In this document: one piece after another, positions 1 to 6,087 of the stretch
How the letters are laid out: each line of letters begins with the position of its first letter
Position numbering within the stretch: the first letter of the stretch is position 1
IMG/VR virus record: IMGVR_UViG_3300010388_000206
Location: 1-54,565 of that record
Reading direction: 5' to 3' (one strand)
Origin: a virus
Length of the DNA: 54,565 bases
Program-made: the position numbers and the translations under genes
The notes under the pieces: generated by a model
Told to the model about the DNA's origin: nothing
Database searches by the model: none
The model's input: only the letters and a program-made list of their open reading frames with translations

Positions 1-10
1 GGAAACGATA

Positions 11-247
11 ATGAACCTTGAACTTGAAGCCTATGAAGGTGAGCTTAGAGAGCTTAGGAAACTTAAATCTCTTATCAAGCACGAACTTCTTGCAGAAAAA
101 ATGGGTGGTATCTATTTCATTTGCGGTGAAGGTGGTGTAAAGGATTTGAATGATCTACCAGAATCAATCCACGTCTGCCCTGCGTATGGTGTAGATTGGT
201 TTCAGGTATATAAGAAGACTGATGTTATTAGTGGACCGGAGTGGTAA
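11..247 (+). CDS. Hypothetical protein, 78 aa
   Basis: The frame opens with ATG after a GGAAA ribosome site at the very start of the window. The protein has a charged, helical N-terminus (residues 1-30, rich in Glu, Leu and Lys) and no motif I recognise. It ends 1 base before the next gene, so it belongs to the run of short phage genes that follows. Its function is unknown. Confidence 0.75.
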   Translation: MNLELEAYEGELRELRKLKSLIKHELLAEKMGGIYFICGEGGVKDLNDLPESIHVCPAYGVDWFQVYKKTDVISGPEW

Positions 248-248
248 T

Positions 249-494
249 ATGAATTTACATATTGATGATATTCTTGCTGACAAGATCACTGTAGAAAACA
301 TTTTGAATATGCTTCACAGTAATCGTAAACTGGCTGATAAACTTTTGGCAAAGGACTCACTTGAAGCTTTTGAGGCTTGTAATTTGGCTAATAACCTTAA
401 ATTAATCAAACACTTTGAAGCCGTCTTATCATTTTTTATGTCTTCAGATGACTATGAATTGCGTGTCGGTAAGAAGAGTGGACAGGAGCAGTAA
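249..494 (+). CDS. Hypothetical protein, 81 aa
   Basis: I chose the ATG at 249 because it follows the upstream stop by 1 base. An earlier in-frame start would overlap the previous gene by 26 bases. The product is acidic and helical with no membrane segment. It sits inside a tight cluster (next gene 2 bases downstream), which supports it being real. Function unknown. Confidence 0.75.
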   Translation: MNLHIDDILADKITVENILNMLHSNRKLADKLLAKDSLEAFEACNLANNLKLIKHFEAVLSFFMSSDDYELRVGKKSGQEQ

Positions 495-496
495 TT

Positions 497-760
497 ATGC
501 CTAAGTATCTTGTTGAAACATTGTCTATCTATCGTATGAGGTATGTCGTTGAAGCTGATGAAGCTACACATGCTACCGATGAAGTAGTTATGAACAATAT
601 AGACGATGAATTCTCACAGAAGCATCTTGATGAGATTGTATCTTCTGTGCGTGAAATCGATGATAAAGAGTATCTTCGATTGTTTAATGAAGACAATGAT
701 TATCTCATGTCATGGAATGACGAGCAAAAGTTCAAGTTTATTCATAGGATTGAATACTGA
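497..760 (+). CDS. Conserved phage protein, 87 aa
   Basis: The sequence starts MPKYLVETLS and contains YRMRYVVEADEA, EFSQKHLDEI and NDYLMSW. I recognise this pattern from short uncharacterised proteins of T4-like phages. It is a small acidic protein with a likely beta start (residues 3-20) and a helical remainder. Its stop codon overlaps the next start (TGATG). Function unknown. Confidence 0.78.
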   Translation: MPKYLVETLSIYRMRYVVEADEATHATDEVVMNNIDDEFSQKHLDEIVSSVREIDDKEYLRLFNEDNDYLMSWNDEQKFKFIHRIEY

Positions 761-972
761 TGGGACACTATGCTAGTGAAATCGGCTATTATGACGATGA
801 ACAAAAACAGCTTCGTATCAAAAAGAAAAAGTACGAAGAGAACTTGAGGTTCTGGCAATCCATTGCTGGCGTTGGTTATATTACTGGCGGTCCAGTTGAA
901 CAGCACTGGAAAGCAATTCTTGATTGGTATAAAGCAGAGCTTTACGATTTGAGGTTTATCGAAGATGAATGA
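760..972 (+). CDS. Hypothetical protein, 70 aa
   Basis: The ATG overlaps the stop of the previous gene by one base, suggesting translational coupling. The product has a lysine-rich segment (about residues 15-28) and several Trp and Tyr residues, with no recognised motif. It overlaps the next small gene by 8 bases. Function unknown. Confidence 0.72.
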   Translation: MGHYASEIGYYDDEQKQLRIKKKKYEENLRFWQSIAGVGYITGGPVEQHWKAILDWYKAELYDLRFIEDE

Positions 973-1141
973 TTTTTTTGACGAAGCAATGACTATGATT
1001 GCATATGGCTTCAGGTATATGGTACAAGAAGGTGCTTCGCCTGAAGACATGCAGACAACTGCACTGGCTATGTCACGTGCAATTTCACAGTTTTCTTCTG
1101 AATGTCTCAGTGAAGATTCACTAGGCAAGGAAGTGGCGTGA
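965..1141 (+). CDS. Small hypothetical protein, 58 aa
   Basis: A short frame, MNDFFDEAMTMIAYGF at its start, fills the gap between its neighbours. It overlaps the upstream gene by 8 bases and the downstream GTG start by 4 bases, the usual packing here. The product is acidic and helical with no recognised domain. It is supported mainly by position and the overlapping stop-start arrangement. Confidence 0.6.
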   Translation: MNDFFDEAMTMIAYGFRYMVQEGASPEDMQTTALAMSRAISQFSSECLSEDSLGKEVA

Positions 1142-1332
1142 GAACCATATTCAGACTAATTATTTGTTTATTGATGGCAATCTTCATAAATGAAGCTATC
1201 ATGATCGGTCTTTACGATCAATTGCCAAACAATGATACGATTATTTTTTCTTTACTTCTGAGCAGTTTTTTGCTATTTGGAAGTCTGATCAAATCGATCA
1301 TCATCGAACATATAACAAGGATAGAAAAATGA
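1138..1332 (+). CDS. Small membrane protein, 64 aa
   Basis: Translation appears to start at GTG 1138, overlapping the previous stop (GTGA). Two hydrophobic segments, about residues 4-26 and 34-54, predict an inner-membrane protein with both ends on the same side. It ends 4 bases inside the next gene. No family is recognised. Confidence 0.68.
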   Translation: MRTIFRLIICLLMAIFINEAIMIGLYDQLPNNDTIIFSLLLSSFLLFGSLIKSIIIEHITRIEK

Positions 1333-1748
1333 CCGATTGGAATAAGCGTTTCCTTGATCTATGTGAGCACGTTGCCACGTGGTCTAAAGACCCTAGCACT
1401 AAGCTAGGCTCTGTTATCGTGGACGACAAGAAGCGTATTGTTTCTGTTGGCTACAATGGCTTTCCTCGTGGTGTGGATGATCGCCATGAACGCTATGATG
1501 ATCGCCCAACAAAGTATCTATTTGTTGCTCATGCAGAGCGAAATGCTCTTGACAATGCTCCCATGATGGTAGATAACTGTACTATGTACGTAACTCTAGA
1601 GCCGTGCGTAGAATGCGCCAAGTCAATCATCCAGAAGGGTATTACAAGGGTCGTGACATACCGTCCAAAAAGAGAGGATACTTTTAATTGGGATATAAGT
1701 AGGCAGATGTTTAAAGAATCTGGTGTGGAACTAATCTATGTGGATTAG
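1329..1748 (+). CDS. cd: dCMP deaminase (deoxycytidylate deaminase)
   Basis: This zinc enzyme would deaminate dCMP to dUMP and so feed the thymidylate synthase encoded at 33.9 kb. The signature HAERNAL supplies the zinc His and catalytic Glu, and LEPCVECAKSII supplies the two Cys ligands. Upstream motifs WSKDPSTKLG and GYNGFPRG are typical of phage and bacterial dCMP deaminases. Its length of 139 aa is close to the shorter members of the family. The 3' end overlaps a convergent GIY-YIG endonuclease gene by 38 bases. A second deaminase-family gene lies at 12390. Confidence 0.95.
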   Translation: MTDWNKRFLDLCEHVATWSKDPSTKLGSVIVDDKKRIVSVGYNGFPRGVDDRHERYDDRPTKYLFVAHAERNALDNAPMMVDNCTMYVTLEPCVECAKSIIQKGITRVVTYRPKREDTFNWDISRQMFKESGVELIYVD

Positions 1749-2355
1749 ATTTACAATTATCAAAGTGCCATCTTTTCATTGAACTCCATGATCCATGTTT
1801 ATTAGATGAAACATCGCAATGAGGACATTGAATTGTAGGATATTCTTTGGTCATATTGTATTTTCCACGTTTTTTTCCAGTCATCAATTCTGATAATTTT
1901 CTTCTTTCATCAGGATTTTCATATCGAAGTTTGGCATTCTCACTTCTTTTTTTCTTCAATTCATCAGAGGTTGTTTTTGGTGATATAGTGTTATTTTTCA
2001 TGAACTGAGATTGATTTGATTTTCTTTCTGGTGTCCATGACTTTTTAGCAGCCTCACTTTTTTTATGCCCCTTAGTATTGCTAAAAGTTGATGGGGGTTT
2101 GCCTCCGCCAGTTGCTTCATTCCAACCAATGTTATCAGATGGTCTTAATTGATGTTCTTTTAATAGGCATTCTTCTTCTGATCCTTCGAAAATTATTTCG
2201 AAAGTTTCGATGTTGTATTTTCTAATGGCACTACCTACTTTATGTTTTGATTTTTTGTGTGTTTTAAATCTTTTTTCGGGGTTTTTTGAAATTCCTACAT
2301 AACCTTCTTGACTTATATCTGAGTGTGTGTTATCTCGTATCCAGTATAAAAACAT
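1711..2355 (-). CDS. GIY-YIG homing endonuclease with C-terminal zinc finger
   Basis: The N-terminus (FLYWIRDN, then GYVGIS about 15 residues later, then KRFKTHKK) is a GIY-YIG nuclease core. The middle is a Lys/Ser-rich linker with NUMOD-like short repeats. The C-terminus has CPHCDVSS followed by MKRWHFDNCK, a zinc finger common in phage GIY-YIG endonucleases. I start it at 2355 because AAAGGTAC precedes that ATG and the GIY core begins there; longer frames overlap the divergent gene. It is more AT-rich than its neighbours and lies against the dCMP deaminase gene, as expected of a free-standing homing endonuclease. A late promoter lies upstream. Confidence 0.88.
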   Translation of the reverse strand: MFLYWIRDNTHSDISQEGYVGISKNPEKRFKTHKKSKHKVGSAIRKYNIETFEIIFEGSEEECLLKEHQLRPSDNIGWNEATGGGKPPSTFSNTKGHKKSEAAKKSWTPERKSNQSQFMKNNTISPKTTSDELKKKRSENAKLRYENPDERRKLSELMTGKKRGKYNMTKEYPTIQCPHCDVSSNKHGSWSSMKRWHFDNCKSNPHRLVPHQIL

Positions 2356-2387
2356 TTTAGTACCTTTATCAATGAGTGTGCTAAATG

Positions 2388-2395
2388 TATTTATA
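2388..2395 (-). promoter_or_regulatory. T4-type late promoter for the minus-strand GIY-YIG gene
   Basis: Read on the minus strand the sequence is TATAAATA, a full match to the T4 late -10 element. It is 33 bases upstream of the endonuclease start codon at 2355. Late transcripts would begin near 2382. Assignment is by sequence match only. Confidence 0.6.
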
Positions 2396-2421
2396 TTTTT
2401 TGAATTTTGTGGAGAATGAAA

Positions 2422-2628
2422 ATGTTTAAAATTTTTAAGTTGATTTGGCAAAATTTGGCGTGGGGTGTTATCGCTTCATTTTTTGGTTCTGCCTTATCTT
2501 TGGTAGTATCAGGCGAACATGTCGGCAATGCAGTTTTTTGGGTAAACGTTGTTCTTATCTGGATTGTATTTACGATCATTGATCTTGTCAAGATGATCAT
2601 CGAAAGGAAGAAGAATAATGGCAATTGA
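2422..2628 (+). CDS. Small membrane protein, 68 aa
   Basis: The ATG at 2422 has GGAG seven bases upstream; the ATG at 2416 is too close to it. Two hydrophobic stretches (about residues 9-29 and 37-57) predict two transmembrane helices, followed by a basic tail (ERKKNNGN). It overlaps the next membrane-protein gene by 11 bases. No family is recognised. Confidence 0.68.
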   Translation: MFKIFKLIWQNLAWGVIASFFGSALSLVVSGEHVGNAVFWVNVVLIWIVFTIIDLVKMIIERKKNNGN

Positions 2629-2854
2629 AGATAAAGAATTGTTCAAGGAAACAATTAAGGATATCATGATCCCTGTATCAGTTGGTGTAGGGTATTTGAT
2701 CCTAACTGTATTGCTATCAATGCTGTGGCTACCCTCCACGTTTATTATGGCAGTGTTTGGATTTGGTATGGTTATCAGTTTCATCACCTATAAGGAACGT
2801 CTCGCACAGAAAAAGCGTGATGAACGTGATAAGGCTCGTGGTCTTCGCTACTAA
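2618..2854 (+). CDS. Small membrane protein, 78 aa
   Basis: A charged N-terminus is followed by two hydrophobic segments (about residues 17-37 and 40-57) and a strongly basic cytoplasmic tail (ERLAQKKRDERDKARG). It is translationally overlapped with the preceding two-helix protein, so the pair may act together in the membrane. Its function is unknown. Confidence 0.7.
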   Translation: MAIEDKELFKETIKDIMIPVSVGVGYLILTVLLSMLWLPSTFIMAVFGFGMVISFITYKERLAQKKRDERDKARGLRY

Positions 2855-2932
2855 ATAGAATGAGCCACTGCCTATCGGCTGTTGGTCTATCAAGGCTTTC
2901 ATGGCTGTGCCAGCGTAGCATAACAACCATGA

Positions 2933-2959
2933 CCTTACGCCTAATGGGTAAGGATTTTT
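2933..2959 (+). terminator. Probable intrinsic terminator before hsp20
   Basis: CCTTAC and GTAAGG pair around a short loop, with two more C-G pairs after one bulged base. A short T-run (ATTTTT) follows. It sits in a 133-base gap after the small membrane genes and would end their transcript. The rest of the gap (2855-2932) shows weak inverted repeats but no gene or tRNA that I can support. Confidence 0.5.
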
Positions 2960-2987
2960 AAAACTCGCTTATAATAGGAGAAAAAAT

Positions 2988-3464
2988 ATGAATGATATCT
3001 CAAAGAAGTTCAATGAAGCTTTTAAAATTGACGCATTTTTTGTTGGCTTTGAGCCTATCGTAAAGAAGTTAGCTGAGAACGCAGAGCAAGCAGTAAAGTT
3101 TGCATCAAAGTATCCCCCATACAACATCATGAAGATTGATGAAAACAAGTACACCATTGAGATGGCTGTTGCTGGATTTTCCAAGCAAGACATTGAAGTT
3201 GAACTTGCTGGAAGTAATCTTATCATCAAGGGTAATGTCAAGCAGGGACAACTTGCTGAGAAGGATACCAAGGGTGAATGGACTTGGCCAGCATTTATTC
3301 ATCAGGGACTTGCAATGCGCCCCTTCACACGTCAATTCACACTCGCTGATAACGTAGAAATTAAGAACGCTGAACTAATGAACGGTATTCTTAAGGTCGT
3401 TCTGGAAGCAATCATCCCAGAGGAAAAAAAGCCTGTGAAGATTGAAATTAAAGAAAAGGTATAA
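2988..3464 (+). CDS. Small heat-shock protein, Hsp20/IbpA family
   Basis: The alpha-crystallin domain spans about residues 42-145. It runs from the N-terminal strand (YPPYNIMKIDENKYTIEMAVAGF) and IEVELAGSNLIIKG to FTRQFTLADNVEIKNAELMNGILKVVLEA, which carries the NGIL/LKV core of the family. The short C-terminal EKKPVKIEI contains the I-x-I type motif used for oligomer contacts. Such ATP-independent chaperones are frequent in T4-like cyanophages and may protect phage proteins during assembly. It has an AGGAG ribosome site and follows a probable terminator, so it likely has its own promoter. Confidence 0.93.
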   Translation: MNDISKKFNEAFKIDAFFVGFEPIVKKLAENAEQAVKFASKYPPYNIMKIDENKYTIEMAVAGFSKQDIEVELAGSNLIIKGNVKQGQLAEKDTKGEWTWPAFIHQGLAMRPFTRQFTLADNVEIKNAELMNGILKVVLEAIIPEEKKPVKIEIKEKV

Positions 3465-3467
3465 ACC

Positions 3468-3584
3468 ATGTCATTTTTAGATGAAGTGAAACAAACACCA
3501 ACTGAAGTGATTGTGTCTAGAACATTCGGTACAGCTATTGCAAGCTGTGTTCTTGCTTTAATTTTTGCTATGTTGTTTATTTAA
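3468..3584 (+). CDS. Very small single-span membrane protein, 38 aa
   Basis: The frame starts 3 bases after the hsp20 stop and its TAA overlaps the ATG of the next gene by one base. Residues 1-15 are polar (MSFLDEVKQTPTEV), and residues 18-38 form one transmembrane helix. Its position between coupled genes argues that it is translated. Function unknown. Confidence 0.6.
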   Translation: MSFLDEVKQTPTEVIVSRTFGTAIASCVLALIFAMLFI

Positions 3585-3943
3585 TGAAGAGAATCCTCTG
3601 GTACAGTCTAGGAATGTTATCGCTAGCGATGGCGTACATTGGCTTCATTGTGCCGGGGATACCCTTCAGCATCTTTCTGGTCTTTGCTGCTTATTGCTTC
3701 GCAAAGTCTTCAAAGAAGATGCACGATTGGTTATACAATCATAAGTGGTTTGGGGAGTTTTTGACTAACTGGACCAATCATAGAGTGTTTCCGTTGAAAG
3801 CAAAGTACATGATGGTGGCGGTTATGTCATCATCACTTGCAATCATGTGGTTTACCACTGGAAACCTCAAAGCAATACTCTGGACGGGTATCACCATGCT
3901 TGCCGTAGCAATATGGACATGGAGATACCCGTCTTCGTTATAA
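3584..3943 (+). CDS. YbaN/DUF454-family inner-membrane protein
   Basis: The sequence follows the YbaN (DUF454) pattern: an N-terminal helix with GFIVPGIPFSIFLVFAAYCFAKSS, then MHDWLYNHKWFGEFLTNW and a basic KAKYM, then two C-terminal helices. At 119 aa it matches the usual length of bacterial YbaN, whose role is unknown. A cellular origin is likely, since this family is uncommon in phages. It is coupled to the 38-aa membrane protein upstream. Confidence 0.85.
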   Translation: MKRILWYSLGMLSLAMAYIGFIVPGIPFSIFLVFAAYCFAKSSKKMHDWLYNHKWFGEFLTNWTNHRVFPLKAKYMMVAVMSSSLAIMWFTTGNLKAILWTGITMLAVAIWTWRYPSSL

Positions 3944-3944
3944 G

Positions 3945-4403
3945 TTAACCGACAGTAAGTTCGAAATGTGGACCGTCAATAAATGGACGCTTGCCTTGAC
4001 TGCGACGAGTATCAACATAGTGATTCATCGCATCTTCCATGGTACCTTTCCACTGTGTAATATCTTTAATATTCCAAGCTGCACCCCATGTCAATGACAC
4101 ACCCTGCTCTTTTGCAGCTTGCTTCATAGCATCAGCAATATCGTCGTACAGGTTAAGTTCCCAAGAAATGTTTTTTCCGACATATGCCACAAGATCAACA
4201 GCATCGCCTGTGATATGCTTGCTGTTCATTGTCTGAGACTTACCCGCAGCCACGAATTTCTTTTGTGCAGCGGCAGTTCTGAGTCCTTCTGTCACGGCAA
4301 AATCAACCTTACTAATTTCAATAGCACGTTTCACTACACTTACTAGTTTTGGATCGACTCCTTCGAGTCTCTTTAATGATCTTGCAGATAATTTAAAAGC
4401 CAT
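3945..4403 (-). CDS. Endolysin, M15-type peptidase (L-alanyl-D-glutamate or D-Ala-D-Ala peptidase)
   Basis: This zinc peptidase would cut the peptide part of peptidoglycan at lysis. Visible ligands are His63 and Asp70 in SKHITGDAVDL and His146 in DGPHFEL, with Asp143 as the likely catalytic acid. EGLRTAAAQ is the usual substrate-side motif. The fold and 152-aa length match the T5 endolysin family; there is no signal peptide, so export would need a holin. The start is fixed by AAGGAGAAT just upstream. It lies on the minus strand, apart from the spanin and holin genes at 29-30.6 kb, with a late-type promoter element upstream. Confidence 0.92.
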   Translation of the reverse strand: MAFKLSARSLKRLEGVDPKLVSVVKRAIEISKVDFAVTEGLRTAAAQKKFVAAGKSQTMNSKHITGDAVDLVAYVGKNISWELNLYDDIADAMKQAAKEQGVSLTWGAAWNIKDITQWKGTMEDAMNHYVDTRRSQGKRPFIDGPHFELTVG

Positions 4404-4471
4404 AATATTCTCCTTGACTTCATTGTTGATATGAGATACGCATTATGTTGGAATAAATTGTTCCAGTACTT

Positions 4472-4479
4472 TATTTATT
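4472..4479 (-). promoter_or_regulatory. Candidate late promoter for the endolysin
   Basis: On the minus strand the sequence reads AATAAATA, 7 of 8 matches to the T4 late element TATAAATA. It lies about 70 bases upstream of the endolysin start, in the only divergent intergenic region of the window. Late expression of an endolysin fits. Sequence match only. Confidence 0.45.
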
Positions 4480-4494
4480 AAAATTGGAGATTAT

Positions 4495-6072
4495 ATGCAT
4501 TGCATAGACTGTAACTCTGACAACCTGAAGAAGCTTGGTATGCGCTTCATGGGCAAAGAGAAAGGCTTAGGCTATAAGTGTTTAGACTGCGAAAATACTT
4601 TCGTTGTCCCTACAACCACAAATGATGTTGGTGAGGAAGAAGAAGACTTCGTTCTCAACGATGATTTGCTTTATGTTCGTGATGATGACTTTATCAATGA
4701 CCTTCTAAAGTCAAAGGTATTTGTATTCACATGTGCTGTAAATAACACAGAAGTAAACGATAAGTTTTTACGTTCGCTTCAAGGTTATTGCACCTCACGT
4801 GATGCACGTCTTGTGATCTTTCCGATTCGCTATCGTAACCCATCAATGATTCATACAAGTGATGAAGTCGATTATCCTGCCAGTATTGTTCCATATCTTG
4901 TGGAAAACAATCTTGAGTTGCTACCAAATGTTCGTGCTCTTGGTGGTCTGAAGACACAGGCAACGACAGAAAACCCACTAACGGGTGTTGACGGTATGTC
5001 AAAGGGTGCATCACTCATTATTGGGCATCCACAGGTCGCATTGAAGACCCTTCCACGTAATGCAGACAAGTATCCTGCGATTGTCACCACTACTGGTGCC
5101 ATCACTGAAAAGCATTACAGTACAACAAAGATGGGATACAAGGCTGCATTCAATCATTCAATGTCTGCTGCTGTTGTTGAAATTGATAATGACGGTGACT
5201 TCTTCATTCGTCACCTCAATTTTGACGGTGAAGGCTTCTATGACGTTAATGGTTATTACACTAGTAACAGTGTGTCACTTGGCCATAAGAAAACGCTAGG
5301 TCTTGTAACTGGTGATGAACATGCTATCTTCTCTGATGAAAGCGTCATCGCTGCTACATACTTTGCACAGGATTCGATTGTTGCAACTCTGAAGCCAGAG
5401 AAGCTTGTACGTCACGATATCCTTGATTCGTATGCAATCAGCCATCATCACAAGAAGAGCTTTTTCACGATGTATGAGAAGCATCATTCACCAGATAAAC
5501 GTGGATCGATGCGTAAGGAAATGCTTGAAACTATTGACTTTATTGACAGATCAACTCCAAAGAATACTGTCAATATCGTAGTGGCTGCTAACCATAACGA
5601 TCATTTATATCGTTGGTTGGATTCGGTAAATCCTGATGTTGACTATGAAAATGCCTTGCTATTCCACGAGCTAAGGTATAAGATGTTGCTTGCAAGAGAA
5701 GATTCGGGTGAAATTCCTGAACCATTTGAATTGTTTGCGGCGGATAAGCTCAAGAGCAATAATATTTTCCTTGGTCGTGACGGATCATACAAGATTGCAG
5801 ATATTGAAATCTCCAATCATGGTGACGTTGGCGTTCATGGATCACGTGGTTCATCGAAGCAATTCTCTAACCTACCAGTGAAGACAATTACTGGACACTC
5901 ACATTCCCCTGTCATTGACAAGGGCAACTACACGGTTGGCACGACAAGCCTTCTTCGCCTTGAATATAACAAGGGACTAAGTGCTTGGCATCATGCTCAC
6001 GTTGTGGTATATCCAAATGGTAAGCGCCAGATGATCTTCATCGTGAACGGTAAGTGGCGCAAATCAGTTTAA
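4495..6072 (+). CDS. Zinc-ribbon calcineurin-like metallophosphoesterase (T5 A1-like?)
   Basis: Residues 3-32 form a zinc ribbon (C3, C6, C29, C32), followed by an acidic linker (about 43-55). The C-terminal half carries metallophosphoesterase motifs: GDEH at 273-276, NHND at 366-369 and GHSH at 467-470, with more His between. These are expected to bind two metal ions and hydrolyse phosphodiesters. The layout and 525-aa size recall the T5 pre-early A1 protein, which is needed for host DNA breakdown; that link is from memory and not proven here. It sits 15 bases before the DNA polymerase gene, so a role in DNA metabolism is plausible. Confidence 0.7.
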   Translation: MHCIDCNSDNLKKLGMRFMGKEKGLGYKCLDCENTFVVPTTTNDVGEEEEDFVLNDDLLYVRDDDFINDLLKSKVFVFTCAVNNTEVNDKFLRSLQGYCTSRDARLVIFPIRYRNPSMIHTSDEVDYPASIVPYLVENNLELLPNVRALGGLKTQATTENPLTGVDGMSKGASLIIGHPQVALKTLPRNADKYPAIVTTTGAITEKHYSTTKMGYKAAFNHSMSAAVVEIDNDGDFFIRHLNFDGEGFYDVNGYYTSNSVSLGHKKTLGLVTGDEHAIFSDESVIAATYFAQDSIVATLKPEKLVRHDILDSYAISHHHKKSFFTMYEKHHSPDKRGSMRKEMLETIDFIDRSTPKNTVNIVVAANHNDHLYRWLDSVNPDVDYENALLFHELRYKMLLAREDSGEIPEPFELFAADKLKSNNIFLGRDGSYKIADIEISNHGDVGVHGSRGSSKQFSNLPVKTITGHSHSPVIDKGNYTVGTTSLLRLEYNKGLSAWHHAHVVVYPNGKRQMIFIVNGKWRKSV

Positions 6073-6087
6073 TCCAAAGGGAGTTTC

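Noticed and set aside
742-1128. Minus-strand frame of 128 codons
   Set aside because: It is a shadow of three plus-strand genes that have ribosome sites and coupled stop-start junctions.
2855-2932. Possible tRNA in the gap before hsp20
   Set aside because: Some short inverted repeats exist, but no 7-bp acceptor stem with T-arm consensus could be built.
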